Assembly (NCBI RefSeq): GCF_947087965.1
Contig: NZ_CAMUES010000002.1
Coordinates: 186,001-250,000 of the forward strand
Source of the DNA: an uncultured Mobiluncus sp.
GTDB taxonomy: Bacteria; Actinomycetota; Actinomycetes; Actinomycetales; Actinomycetaceae
Reading direction: 5' to 3'
Length of the DNA: 64,000 bases
Both the position numbers and the translations under genes were made by a program. Shown one piece after another: positions 33,865-42,700 of the stretch (the first letter of the stretch is position 1; every line of letters starts with the position of its first letter). Under the pieces are notes generated by a model. That model was not told where the DNA came from. It did not search any database and saw only the letters and a program-made list of their open reading frames with translations.

Positions 33865-35108
33865 GAAAAAGTCGTCCTTTGTGTAACCTCATCCAGGTAG
33901 GCCCACAAGTTTCGCGAGCATTCCGCCACCGAGTCCCCGCCCGTTTTTTCCAGTAAAGCGTCTGCCAGCACCAGCGCGACCTCGGCCTGGGCGATGACGG
34001 CTGCCGGCACCACCGCGGTCGTGTCCGAACGCTGGTGCAGCCCAGTCGCCACGCTTCCATCAGCCAGATCCAGGGTCGGCAGGGCGTGAGGCACGGTAGA
34101 GATAGGTTTCACGGCTGCGGAAACCACGATGGGATTGCCGTTGGACATCCCGCCTTCGATGCCGCCCGCCAGGTTAGTCGGTCGCGCTATCGTTCCCAAG
34201 CCCGTGTTTGCGTCGGCTGGCTGATCAGCGCGGTAGAGCGGGTCGTGGGCTTCGCTGCCCGGCAGGGAGGCTTGCAGGAAAGCCGCGCCGATTTCCACCC
34301 CTTTTACGGCTTGAATAGAGACTAGGGCGGCGGCCAGACGCGCGTCCAACCTGCGGTCACGGCTCACGTGAGAGCCTAAACCGATAGGCACCCCGTAGGC
34401 GATGACCTGCACCACTCCCCCCAACGTGTCGCCCGTATGCTGCGCGTGGTCGATAGCCTGCACCATCTGTTCAGCCGTATGCGCATCGAGGCAGCGCACC
34501 GGGTCGCTATCGAGATAATCCGCATCTTCTGGCCGCGGCACTGGCGCGTCCAGTGGAATGGAAACTGAACCAACGGACGTAACGTGAGACACTAAACGAA
34601 TCCCCGCGACCTGATCCAACAACGCTTGTGCGAAAGCCCCCAAAGCCACTCTGGCGGCCGTTTCCCGAGCGGAAGAACGCTCCAACACGTTACGAGCATC
34701 AGTGAAACCGTACTTCATCATGCCGGCAAAGTCGGCATGTCCCGGCCGCGGCTTCGTAAGCTGCAGATTCCGCGCTAATTCGCGCTCGTCACCTCGCCCC
34801 GCGTCGCGCAGTAACGCCTGACGAGACACCGGGTCGGGACTCATGACCGTTTGCCACTTGGGCCATTCTGTGTTCTTGATTTCAACCGCGACCGGGGAGC
34901 CCAGGGTTTTCCCGTGACGTAGCCCCGAAAGGATGGTCACCGCGTCTTGCTCAAAGTTTTGGCGCGTTCCCCTGCCGTAACCCTTCCGTCGCTGCGCGAG
35001 GGCTTTGGTCAAGGTATTGGTGGTGATTTTTATCCCTGCGGGCAGTCCGCTGAGTACTGCTATCAGGGCGGCGCCGTGTGATTCCCCGGCAGTGACACAT
35101 TCCAACAT
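33861..35108 (-). CDS. aroC: Chorismate synthase
   Basis: Makes chorismate from EPSP using reduced FMN. The 415-aa protein starts MLECVTAGESHGAALIAVLSGLPAG, with RRKGYGRGTRQNFEQD (about 41-56), RPGHADFAGMMKYGF (about 123-137), SSARETAARVA, and the C-terminal TDTTAV-like RSDTTAVVPAA. The ATG at 35108 fits homologues; the frame extends about 10 codons upstream without support. Its end overlaps aroKB by 4 nt (ATGA). Its FMN need may be linked to the flavin importer elsewhere in the window only in a general way. Confidence 0.95.
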   Translation of the reverse strand: MLECVTAGESHGAALIAVLSGLPAGIKITTNTLTKALAQRRKGYGRGTRQNFEQDAVTILSGLRHGKTLGSPVAVEIKNTEWPKWQTVMSPDPVSRQALLRDAGRGDERELARNLQLTKPRPGHADFAGMMKYGFTDARNVLERSSARETAARVALGAFAQALLDQVAGIRLVSHVTSVGSVSIPLDAPVPRPEDADYLDSDPVRCLDAHTAEQMVQAIDHAQHTGDTLGGVVQVIAYGVPIGLGSHVSRDRRLDARLAAALVSIQAVKGVEIGAAFLQASLPGSEAHDPLYRADQPADANTGLGTIARPTNLAGGIEGGMSNGNPIVVSAAVKPISTVPHALPTLDLADGSVATGLHQRSDTTAVVPAAVIAQAEVALVLADALLEKTGGDSVAECSRNLWAYLDEVTQRTTFS

Positions 35109-35177
35109 GAGTTCATCTTGCCACATTTCGCCACGCATCCCGAACCGGATACCTCAGTCTGGACGGTGGGAAAGCAG

Positions 35178-35861
35178 CTAGATACCGACTAATATCGAAG
35201 GCAGATACACCACCCACGTAATGTAGGCGCCCGTAATGAGCCACGGGCCGAAAGCAATGTCTTTGTCTAAATCAAGTTTCTTGCGGATGACCTGGATTAG
35301 GGCAAATACGCCACCCAAAAATGAGGCCAGTAGCAGCATCGTTAGGGGCGCGAACCAGTTATAAAGACCTATCCACGCACTGAGCAGCGCTGCGAGTTTG
35401 ACATCACCCATCCCTAAACCGAAATACGTGGCGAGAGCTAGAACCAGGCCCATGGCTAGCCCTAAAACCCAAACCCGCGCCAGCGCTTCGGGTCTACGCA
35501 GCATCAGGGCGACGATACTCAGTACGGGCAACAGCATCGCAGCTCCTAGTCCCAGCAACCGATTGGGCAACAGTCGAAAGCGGGCATCAGTTAATAACAG
35601 CGCACAAAATGGGGCGGTCCCCAGGTAAACCGGCAAGGTGACAAGGAAATGGGTGAAGCACGAACCGTGTGAAAAATAGTTGAGGATGAACCACTGGGTT
35701 ACATTGAGGAAAATTGTAACCAAGGTGAGGCACAACGAAAAGGGTAGGTAGAACAGGTCCGGCAATTCGATGTTACGCTGGCGCAGAATTTTGGTCGTGA
35801 GTGTGCCCACCGCGTAACCCCAAATTCCGCTGAAAATCCACGCCAGGACATGCCAGAGCAT
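35178..35861 (-). CDS. Type IV prepilin peptidase (A24 family), no methyltransferase domain
   Basis: A membrane aspartyl protease that cleaves leader peptides of type IV pilin-like proteins. The 227-aa protein has about seven hydrophobic segments. The two catalytic aspartates are visible, in TDARFRLLPN and GMGDVKLAALL (the GxGDxK motif, about 150-155). The N-terminal cytoplasmic methyltransferase domain of PilD is absent, as in TadV/CpaA-like peptidases. No pilin genes are in the window. AAGGAGG precedes the ATG. It belongs to the conserved aroE-peptidase-aroC cluster but is now separated from aroE by the maltose island. Confidence 0.85.
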   Translation of the reverse strand: MLWHVLAWIFSGIWGYAVGTLTTKILRQRNIELPDLFYLPFSLCLTLVTIFLNVTQWFILNYFSHGSCFTHFLVTLPVYLGTAPFCALLLTDARFRLLPNRLLGLGAAMLLPVLSIVALMLRRPEALARVWVLGLAMGLVLALATYFGLGMGDVKLAALLSAWIGLYNWFAPLTMLLLASFLGGVFALIQVIRKKLDLDKDIAFGPWLITGAYITWVVYLPSILVGI

Positions 35862-36083
35862 CCCTCCCCCTCCTTGCGCAAAAGCTTAATCATTGCCTAC
35901 ATTTTTGCTGATCAACAGCTGTAAATTGCTTCTATTTTAGCTGGGTAAAGCGTGAAGATGGTGCTGTTTTCTCAAAAATTGTACATAGAGCGCTGGCGGG
36001 CGCCCGTAGCGCCCACACTATCGAAGCATCAAGGACTCGTGCGACCAAACAGGCGAATCTTAAAAAATTCTTTTCTCAAATAC

Positions 36084-36112
36084 TTGTTTTCTATCACAGT
36101 GAAGTGTAGTCT
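36084..36112 (+). promoter_or_regulatory. malE operon promoter
   Basis: TTGTTT (36084-36089), a 17-nt spacer, and TAGTCT (36107-36112). Transcription would begin around 36119-36121, at the edge of the operator. Confidence 0.6.
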
Positions 36113-36120
36113 TTATCTAT

Positions 36121-36136
36121 ACGGAAACGTTTCCGT
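36121..36136. promoter_or_regulatory. LacI-type operator, 16-bp perfect palindrome
   Basis: ACGGAAACGTTTCCGT is a perfect palindrome with the central CG typical of LacI/GalR-family sites. It sits on the predicted transcription start of malE, where a bound repressor would block initiation. The LacI-type gene at 40904 is the obvious candidate to bind it. Confidence 0.8.
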
Positions 36137-36183
36137 AACGACTCCCCAGCACCGGTGCTGCGGAGCGGACGCTAGGAGAAAAA

Positions 36184-37518
36184 ATGGCAAGTAAATTCAC
36201 AAAAATCGCCGCCTTATTGTCGGCAACCGCTTTGACCCTGACCCTGAGCGCTTGCGGTGGATCTGATAACACCGCCGCCGATGACGGTAAGGGTAAAGTT
36301 TATTACCTCAGCTTTAAACCTGAGCAAGACGAAACTTGGCAAAAAATTGCCAAGGCCTACACCGATGAGACTGGCGTTCCGGTAAAGGTCGTCACAGCAG
36401 CATCCGGCACCTATGAACAAACTCTTAAGGCAGAGGTGACCAAGAAAGAAGCCCCGACCCTGTTCCAGATCAACGGTCCGATTGGTATGCAATCGTGGAA
36501 AGACTACACTGCAGACCTCTCTTCCACAGATTTCTACAACAATCTTTTGGATAAGTCGATGGCAGTCGGCGAAGACGGCAAGATTTACGGCGTTCCCTAT
36601 GTGGTAGAAGGCTACGGCATCATCTACAACCAATCAATCTTGAACAAGTATTTTGGTCTGCCCGGTGCCAAGGTCACCTCGATGGAGGAAGTAAAGAATT
36701 TCGACACCCTGAAGACCCTGGTAGAAGACATGCAAGCTAAAAAGGCGGACTTGGGAATTGATGGGGTATTTGCCTCCACTTCGCTGAAACCCGGTGAAGA
36801 TTGGCGTTGGCAGACTCACTTGGCGGATTTACCTGTTTACTTTGAATACCAGGACAATGACACCGAGGACATGGATGAGTTGGAATTCAAGTACAACAAG
36901 GAGTACAAGAACATCTTTGACCTTTATCTGAACAACTCCACAATTGCGCCGACTTTAGCGAGCTCCAAAGCCGTAACTGACTCAATGGCAGAATTCGCTC
37001 TGGGTAAAGCCGCAATGGTGCAAAATGGTAACTGGGCATATGGTCAGATTTCCGAAGTCGCCGGGAACACGGTTAAGGCTGAAGACGTTAAGATGCTCCC
37101 CATCTATACCGGCAAATCCGGAGAGGAAACTCAGGGCTTGAACATCGGTACTGAGAACTTCTTCTCAATTAACTCCCAAGCCTCACCTGCTGATCAAAAG
37201 GCCTCCATAGACTTCGTGAATTGGTTGATTTCTTCCGATGCTGGCAAGAAATACATGGTTGACGAGCTTGGCTTCATTCCCCCGTTCAGCACCTTTAGCG
37301 AAACCGAACAGCCTGCTGATCCGTTGGCAAAGGAAGTTGTTTCTTACATGTCCAACAGTGAACTTAAGACCATCCCGTGGGTATTTACTACGTTCCCGAG
37401 CCAAACCTTTAAGGATGACTTTGGCCAAGCGCTGTCCCAATATGCTGCCGGTCAGATGAAGTGGGATGAGGTAGTCGAAATGTTCAAGACTGGCTGGGCT
37501 GCTGAGAAGCAATCCTAA
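36184..37518 (+). CDS. malE: Maltose/maltodextrin-binding lipoprotein
   Basis: The extracellular binding protein of a sugar ABC importer. The 444-aa protein has a signal peptide ending in the lipobox LSAC (Cys about residue 24), followed by a family 1 solute-binding fold with GKIYGVPYVVEGYGIIYN (about 127-144) and AMVQNGNWAYGQI. AGGAGA lies 5-6 nt before the ATG. Maltose specificity is inferred from the downstream 4-alpha-glucanotransferase. Codons are AT-richer than in the flanking aro genes. A 15-bp hairpin follows the gene. Confidence 0.9.
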   Translation: MASKFTKIAALLSATALTLTLSACGGSDNTAADDGKGKVYYLSFKPEQDETWQKIAKAYTDETGVPVKVVTAASGTYEQTLKAEVTKKEAPTLFQINGPIGMQSWKDYTADLSSTDFYNNLLDKSMAVGEDGKIYGVPYVVEGYGIIYNQSILNKYFGLPGAKVTSMEEVKNFDTLKTLVEDMQAKKADLGIDGVFASTSLKPGEDWRWQTHLADLPVYFEYQDNDTEDMDELEFKYNKEYKNIFDLYLNNSTIAPTLASSKAVTDSMAEFALGKAAMVQNGNWAYGQISEVAGNTVKAEDVKMLPIYTGKSGEETQGLNIGTENFFSINSQASPADQKASIDFVNWLISSDAGKKYMVDELGFIPPFSTFSETEQPADPLAKEVVSYMSNSELKTIPWVFTTFPSQTFKDDFGQALSQYAAGQMKWDEVVEMFKTGWAAEKQS

Positions 37519-37530
37519 ATAGTCATATTC

Positions 37531-37577
37531 CGGTGAGGGGCGAACGCTTCTAACCTGGGCATGTTCGCCCCTCACCG
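37531..37577 (+). terminator. Strong intercistronic hairpin between malE and malF
   Basis: CGGTGAGGGGCGAAC and GTTCGCCCCTCACCG form a perfect 15-bp stem around a 17-nt loop. No T-tract follows, so it is better read as a 3'-end protector or partial terminator that would leave malE mRNA in excess over malFG, a known way to favour the binding protein. Confidence 0.65.
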
Positions 37578-37612
37578 ATGCTACAAATACACAATCTTAA
37601 AAAGAGAAAACC

Positions 37613-38458
37613 ATGGAACAAAGTCTTAAACGATGGGGTTTAGTATTTACCGGTCCCACTCTGCTCGCATTTACAATCGCTTTTTTGGCGCCATTCTTTA
37701 TTGGCATTTACCTTTCCTTCAGCAAGTTCACCACGGTAACTAACGCTACTTTCAACGGAGTTGAAAATTACATCAAAGCCTTTAGTGAACGTCAGGGATT
37801 TGTCCACGCTCTGGGGTTCACAGTATTAGTCACGGCTATAGCAATCATTACTGTCAACGTGTTTGCCTTATCTATCGCCTATCTGTTGACTCGCAAGCTC
37901 AAAGGAACCAACTTTTTCCGCACTGTATTTTTTATGCCGAACCTCATCGGTGGTATCGTTTTGGGATATACTTGGCAAACCATCATCAATGCAGTACTGC
38001 GGAACTTTGATACTACTCTTGTCTCCGATGCACGACTTGGCCTGTTTGGTTTAATACTCCTGTTAAACTGGCAGCAGGTTGGCTATATGATGGTCATTTA
38101 TATTGCCGGCTTGCAATCAGTTCCTCCAGATTTAGTCGAAGCTGCGCAAATTGATGGTGCCAGTCGTTGGCAGGTAATCCGGCACGTAACGTTACCGATG
38201 ATTATGCCTTCCATCACAATTTGTACGTTCTTAACTCTGAGTAACTCATTCAAATTGTTTGACCAAAACTTGGCGTTAACCAACGGCGCCCCATTGAAAC
38301 AAACAGAAATGGCTGCTCTAAACATCGTCAACACCTTCTTCGGCAAGGTCGGCTTCGAGGGCGTTGGTCAAGCCAAAGCTGTCATTTTCTTCCTCATTGT
38401 TTCTTTAATCGCATTCTTACAACTACGCATCACCCGCTCAAAGGAGGTTGAATCATGA
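37613..38458 (+). CDS. malF: Maltose ABC transporter permease MalF-type
   Basis: One of two membrane subunits of the importer. The 281-aa protein has six predicted helices and the ATPase-docking EAA loop EAAQIDGASRWQVIRHVTLP (about 179-198). It lacks the extra N-terminal helices and long periplasmic loop of E. coli MalF, as is usual for actinobacterial sugar permeases. It overlaps malG by 4 nt (ATGA). No ATPase is encoded here; a shared MsiK-type ATPase elsewhere is expected. Confidence 0.9.
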   Translation: MEQSLKRWGLVFTGPTLLAFTIAFLAPFFIGIYLSFSKFTTVTNATFNGVENYIKAFSERQGFVHALGFTVLVTAIAIITVNVFALSIAYLLTRKLKGTNFFRTVFFMPNLIGGIVLGYTWQTIINAVLRNFDTTLVSDARLGLFGLILLLNWQQVGYMMVIYIAGLQSVPPDLVEAAQIDGASRWQVIRHVTLPMIMPSITICTFLTLSNSFKLFDQNLALTNGAPLKQTEMAALNIVNTFFGKVGFEGVGQAKAVIFFLIVSLIAFLQLRITRSKEVES

Positions 38459-39363
38459 GCATTCCTGTTCTGACTTCTGCGCCCGGCAACCACACTAACC
38501 AGGCCACGATGAACACCGCTCACTCAGGCGGCGTAACTGTCGGTAAAATCATCACCTATCTTTTCCTGACGCTTCTCACAGTCATTTTTATCGGTCCGTT
38601 ATTGTTCATACTCATGAACTCCTTTAAGGGACGTTTCTTTATTTCCGACGCACCCTTTGCATTTCCCGTTGGACAATACTTCGCGGGAGTTACTAACTAT
38701 GTGCAAGGGCTAGCAGCCACCGGCTTCTTTTCAGCATTCGGCTGGTCAGCTTTTATCACGGTTTTTTCCGTAATCATCATCGTATTCTTTGCAGCCATGA
38801 CCGCTTATTACATCACGCGGGTGAAAACGTGGTGGACCAATCTGATTTATTTGGTACTGGTTTTTTCTATGGTGGTTCCATTTCAGATGGTCATGTTCCC
38901 AACCGTGAAAATCGCTGATTCATTAGGTTTAGCTAATCCCCTGGGCATGATTTTGTTGTACCTGGGATTCGGTGCAGGTCTTTCAGTATTCATTTTTTCT
39001 GGATTCATCAAAGGTATTCCCGTAGATGTTGAAGAGGCTGCCATGATTGATGGATGCGGACCTCTGCGAAATTACTTTTTAGTGGTTCTGCCAATGTTGA
39101 AACCCGTAACGATAACAGTATCGATTCTGATGACCATGTGGGTATGGAATGACTACCTGTTACCATACCTGGTCATCGGTCTGTCCACTCCCTACAAGAC
39201 TATTCCCGTAGTAGTACAACAGCTAGTTGGTTCCCACGGTTCCAACGACATGGGAGCAATGATGGCTATGCTCGTCTTGGCAATCATTCCCATCGTGGTT
39301 TTCTATCTATTCTCACAGAAGTACATCATCGAAGGTGTTGTGGCAGGGGCGGTGAAGGGCTAA
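38455..39363 (+). CDS. malG: Maltose ABC transporter permease MalG-type
   Basis: The second membrane subunit, 302 aa, with a polar N-terminus of about 25 residues, six helices, and the EAA loop EEAAMIDGCGPLRNYFLVVLP (about 195-215). Its ATG overlaps the malF stop. malQ starts 2 nt after its stop, so all three genes after malE are tightly coupled. Confidence 0.9.
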   Translation: MSIPVLTSAPGNHTNQATMNTAHSGGVTVGKIITYLFLTLLTVIFIGPLLFILMNSFKGRFFISDAPFAFPVGQYFAGVTNYVQGLAATGFFSAFGWSAFITVFSVIIIVFFAAMTAYYITRVKTWWTNLIYLVLVFSMVVPFQMVMFPTVKIADSLGLANPLGMILLYLGFGAGLSVFIFSGFIKGIPVDVEEAAMIDGCGPLRNYFLVVLPMLKPVTITVSILMTMWVWNDYLLPYLVIGLSTPYKTIPVVVQQLVGSHGSNDMGAMMAMLVLAIIPIVVFYLFSQKYIIEGVVAGAVKG

Positions 39364-39365
39364 CC

Positions 39366-40877
39366 ATGCGAAAGAGGCAAGCTGGTATCTTGCTACCGGT
39401 GTTCTCCCTACCCGGTCCCTACGGGATGGGCTCATTGGGCAGTTTTGCCTATCAATTTATAGATGCTTTAGCTCAAGCGAATCAAAGTATCTGGCAAATT
39501 TTGCCCCTCTGCCCCCCGGGATATGGCGGCTCGCCTTATTCAAGTCAATCAGCCCAAGCCGGAAATCCCCTCTTCATTGATTTAGACAATTTGATGAAAA
39601 GGGGGTGGATTGAAGCCTCCCAATTGCAAGGATTGGATTGGGAGGCTCAATCCCCCTACATTGATTATGAGGCAGTCAGCCAATCAAAACACCAGGCACT
39701 GCGCTATGCTTACGCTACGTTTTGTGCACATGTTTCACGCGATTCATTTGAACAATTTCGCGCCAGCAATCCCTGGGTTCGAGATTATGCCCTGTTCCTG
39801 GCACTCAGTCATGAATTCAAGCACAAGCCGTGGCAGGAATGGCCCAAAGAGTTAAGTCATCGTGAACCACAAGCTTTGGCTCGAGTCACCGCAGATCTGC
39901 GTGAAGAAATCGAATTCCACGAATTTTGCCAGTGGGTCTTTGAAACCCAGTGGAATGAACTACACGACTACGCAACCGGTAAAGGAATCAAAATTCTGGG
40001 TGATATACCCATATACGTCTCTCTCGATTCCGCAGATACCTGGGCTAATCCGCAACTGTTCCAACTGGGTTCCGACTTTTATCCCGAAAAAGTGGCGGGA
40101 GTACCTCCGGATGGTTTCTCTGCTACCGGTCAAATTTGGGGAAACCCACTTTACGACTGGCCAGCGCACCAACGCTCCGATTTTTCCTGGTGGAAGGAAC
40201 GCGTCGGTCGCCAGCTACAACGCGTAGATATCCTGCGAATCGACCATTTCCGCGGTCTCGAGTCATACTTTGCCATTCCTGCTGACGCGACCAGTGCGGT
40301 GGCGGGAACTTGGGAACCTGGACCGGGCATTGACTTTTTCACAGCCTTAGAAAAGCAATTGGGCACGCTACCATTGGTGCTTGAGGATCTCGGCTATTTG
40401 ACTCCTGCAGTCGAAGACCTGCGCAACGCGACGGGTCAACCAGGCATCCAACTCATTCAGTTTGCCTTCGACAGCCGCGAACCTGCAGATTATTGGCCTC
40501 ATGAAATTCCGAAAAATTCGGTTGTTTATACAGGAACTCACGATAACGACACGCTGCAAGGCTGGTTTGCCAGTCTCGCCCCAGAAGATCAAGAACTAGC
40601 CAGGATCTATTGCGGAGCTTCACACACCGCAATTGAGGACATGCCCCAGTGCTTCATAGCCCGGGCAATGACCTCCGTGGCGGATACCTGCATTATCCCC
40701 GCTGCGGACTACTTGGGGCTGGACAGCTCGGCACGTATAAACACTCCGGGGCAAATGCAGGGCAACTGGGGGTGGCGATTGTCGCAATCTGACTGGAATG
40801 CCTATCCATGGGATGAAATTGCACAGCTTACTGCCATCTCTGGACGTGCTCCGGGTACGCATCATACCCAGCACTGA
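39366..40877 (+). CDS. malQ: 4-alpha-glucanotransferase (GH77, amylomaltase)
   Basis: Transfers alpha-1,4-glucan segments between maltodextrins, releasing glucose. The 503-aa protein is the short bacterial GH77 type. Catalytic residues are the nucleophile Asp in ILRIDHFRG (about 292), the acid/base Glu in LVLEDLG (about 340) and the stabilising Asp in GTHDNDT (about 392). It begins PVFSLPGPYGMGSLG, as in the family. It starts 2 nt after malG, which supports maltodextrin as the transported sugar. Confidence 0.95.
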   Translation: MRKRQAGILLPVFSLPGPYGMGSLGSFAYQFIDALAQANQSIWQILPLCPPGYGGSPYSSQSAQAGNPLFIDLDNLMKRGWIEASQLQGLDWEAQSPYIDYEAVSQSKHQALRYAYATFCAHVSRDSFEQFRASNPWVRDYALFLALSHEFKHKPWQEWPKELSHREPQALARVTADLREEIEFHEFCQWVFETQWNELHDYATGKGIKILGDIPIYVSLDSADTWANPQLFQLGSDFYPEKVAGVPPDGFSATGQIWGNPLYDWPAHQRSDFSWWKERVGRQLQRVDILRIDHFRGLESYFAIPADATSAVAGTWEPGPGIDFFTALEKQLGTLPLVLEDLGYLTPAVEDLRNATGQPGIQLIQFAFDSREPADYWPHEIPKNSVVYTGTHDNDTLQGWFASLAPEDQELARIYCGASHTAIEDMPQCFIARAMTSVADTCIIPAADYLGLDSSARINTPGQMQGNWGWRLSQSDWNAYPWDEIAQLTAISGRAPGTHHTQH

Positions 40878-40890
40878 CCATCATCTCTAA

Positions 40891-40896
40891 TAGAAT
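40891..40896 (+). promoter_or_regulatory. Predicted -10 box TAGAAT of leaderless lacI-type gene
   Basis: TAGAAT, then 7 nt, then ATG at 40904. It lies in the short gap after malQ, so the regulator may be transcribed independently of the operon it probably represses. Confidence 0.4.
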
Positions 40897-40903
40897 GGGA
40901 GCC

Positions 40904-41989
40904 ATGTTACCTGCGGAATACCCGGATAAACACCAAGTTGCAAATATCAAAGACGTTGCCCGGGCAGCCGGGGTCGGTATAGCCACTGTCTCCCGAGCTC
41001 TCAATGGTCAAGAGGGGGTCTCTGCACAGACACGTAAACGTATTGAAGAAACCGCTGCCACTTTGGGATACCAGCCCAATCGTCACGCGCGGTTTTTAAA
41101 ACTCAACTCAAACCGCTCGATAGCAGTTGTCATCAAGGGTTTAGAGAATCCCCTGTTTGCACGAATTTTAGATCAGTTAGAGAGGGCTATCCGCAGCCAC
41201 GACTATCAAGTCAACATCGTCTCGGTTCCACACTGGTCGGATGAGCTGAGAGACGCCATTCAAACAGTCGATGAAGATTCCGCTCTCGGCGTCATTTTCT
41301 TGGGTGCGCATTTCCAACATCGCGTGGATGATTTAGAGAAACTTTCGGTTCCTTTCGTGGTTTCTACGGTCAGCATGAAAGACAGCGCGCATCGTGAACG
41401 TTACGCTTCGGTTGCCATTGACGACTATGGAGAAGCCGGTCGCGTAGTCGATTATCTCTATCAACTAGGACACCGTCAGATAGGCATCATTGGTTCAGAT
41501 TCTCTGGATAATTCCGTAGGTTCTCTCCGTCTGGCTGGATACTTCGACGCCTTACGCAAACACGGAATAGAACCACATCCCCAATGGGTGCGGTCTTTTG
41601 ACAACTCCGAAGATTCCCCCTATTCGTTTGAAAATGGTTATCGAATGACCCGTGACCTGCTGCAAGAATGCCCTGATGTCACTGCCATTTTTGCCATTGC
41701 CGATGTGCTGGCAATCGGAGCAATGCAAGCAGCCAGAGATATGAATCTATGTATTCCTCGAGATATTTCGATTGTCGGTTTTGATGGAATTCCCTTGGGT
41801 TCCTACGTCTATCCAGCTCTCACGACTGTTAATCAACCGGCTGATGAAATTGCCGAAATCACCTGCGATTTATTATTCTCTCAGCTCAATGGAGAGCAGC
41901 CCCGACATATCATCGTACCCGGTCACCTGTTACCGAAAGGTACTACCGCTGCCCCTGCGCAGCTTTCTGATATTAGAGAGAACAGATAG
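40904..41989 (+). CDS. LacI/GalR-family transcriptional regulator (probable maltose regulator)
   Basis: A 361-aa regulator with an N-terminal helix-turn-helix NIKDVARAAGVGIATVSRALNG (about 14-35), a hinge helix (YQPNRHARFLK), and a periplasmic-binding-like sugar domain ending with FDGIPLGSYVYPALTTVNQP. It most likely binds the palindrome at 36121-36136 and releases it on maltose or maltodextrin. The ATG at 40904 is chosen for its -10 spacing; an in-frame ATG at 40895 is possible and adds three residues. It lies in the same plus-strand island. Confidence 0.88.
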   Translation: MLPAEYPDKHQVANIKDVARAAGVGIATVSRALNGQEGVSAQTRKRIEETAATLGYQPNRHARFLKLNSNRSIAVVIKGLENPLFARILDQLERAIRSHDYQVNIVSVPHWSDELRDAIQTVDEDSALGVIFLGAHFQHRVDDLEKLSVPFVVSTVSMKDSAHRERYASVAIDDYGEAGRVVDYLYQLGHRQIGIIGSDSLDNSVGSLRLAGYFDALRKHGIEPHPQWVRSFDNSEDSPYSFENGYRMTRDLLQECPDVTAIFAIADVLAIGAMQAARDMNLCIPRDISIVGFDGIPLGSYVYPALTTVNQPADEIAEITCDLLFSQLNGEQPRHIIVPGHLLPKGTTAAPAQLSDIRENR

Positions 41990-42005
41990 TGAGGCATAGT
42001 CTTTC

Positions 42006-42671
42006 ATGGCAAACCCGTTCGCGCCAGATTCTCGCCTGAACCAGGTTCTAGCTTTCATCATCACGGTATTTTTGTCTAACTTGGCAGCCATGCTGGGTCT
42101 AGGCTTAATCCTCACCGGTGGCTGGGCATGGTTGATGCTGTTTGCCATCAACTTATCCCTCATTGAAAACAACACCGCAAGTTTTCGCTCAGTATGGACA
42201 GCAATCAGGCAAAATTGGTTGATAGCTACGTTGCTATGGTTCGTTGACTTACTGTTTTTTGCCTTGGTGATTTGGGAATTTTATGCCCTAGGTAGCCTCA
42301 AGTCTGGGGTATTCAAGCTCCTGTGGGGGGCGTTGCTTTGCCTCGCGGTATTCCTTGTATTGAGCGTAAATGTGTGGATTTGGCCGATGTTGGTGAAAAG
42401 GAAAATTGCCTCAGCTGAGATTCTTGATTACCTACGTACCTGCTTGTTGCTCTCTTTTCACTATTTGGGTCGTACCGTCGTCTGTATCGCTGTAATCACC
42501 GTGCCAGCCCTCATAATGATGATTTTTCCCAGTTTTTTTTGGCAAGTAGCGACTTGGCTAATCTGTTTTGGCGTATCTTTTGGTGTTTATCTCATAGTTT
42601 TGCTGATTCACCAGCCTCTAGGCGATTTTTGTACAGAACCCGGCGCCCCAACACGGCCGTTTACGTCCTAA
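42006..42671 (+). CDS. DUF624/YesL-family membrane protein
   Basis: A 221-aa protein with about five to six hydrophobic helices, resembling the DUF624 (YesL) family that is often found next to sugar ABC transporters of the MalEFG type. The internal RSVWTAIRQNW segment after the second helix is family-like. Function is not established. It is the last gene of the island, 16 nt after the regulator, and is convergent with aroE (29-bp gap without a clear terminator). Confidence 0.8.
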   Translation: MANPFAPDSRLNQVLAFIITVFLSNLAAMLGLGLILTGGWAWLMLFAINLSLIENNTASFRSVWTAIRQNWLIATLLWFVDLLFFALVIWEFYALGSLKSGVFKLLWGALLCLAVFLVLSVNVWIWPMLVKRKIASAEILDYLRTCLLLSFHYLGRTVVCIAVITVPALIMMIFPSFFWQVATWLICFGVSFGVYLIVLLIHQPLGDFCTEPGAPTRPFTS

Positions 42672-42700
42672 ATGTCTGGCTTCGCCCCCACTGTCCAGTT

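Larger units (their letters stand above)
35862..36183. other. 322-bp divergent intergenic region, left edge of maltose island
   Basis: This gap separates the minus-strand prepilin peptidase from plus-strand malE. It is AT-rich in its right half. It contains an imperfect GC-rich dyad at 35990-36012 (GCGCT-GG-CGGG-CG-CCCG-T-AGCGC), and the malE promoter and operator near its right end. An 80-codon frame here (35952-36194) lacks a ribosome-binding site and covers the promoter, so I do not call it a gene. Confidence 0.6.

Noticed and set aside
35952..36194. 80-codon frame upstream of malE
   Set aside because: It spans the malE promoter, operator and ribosome-binding site and has no start signal of its own.
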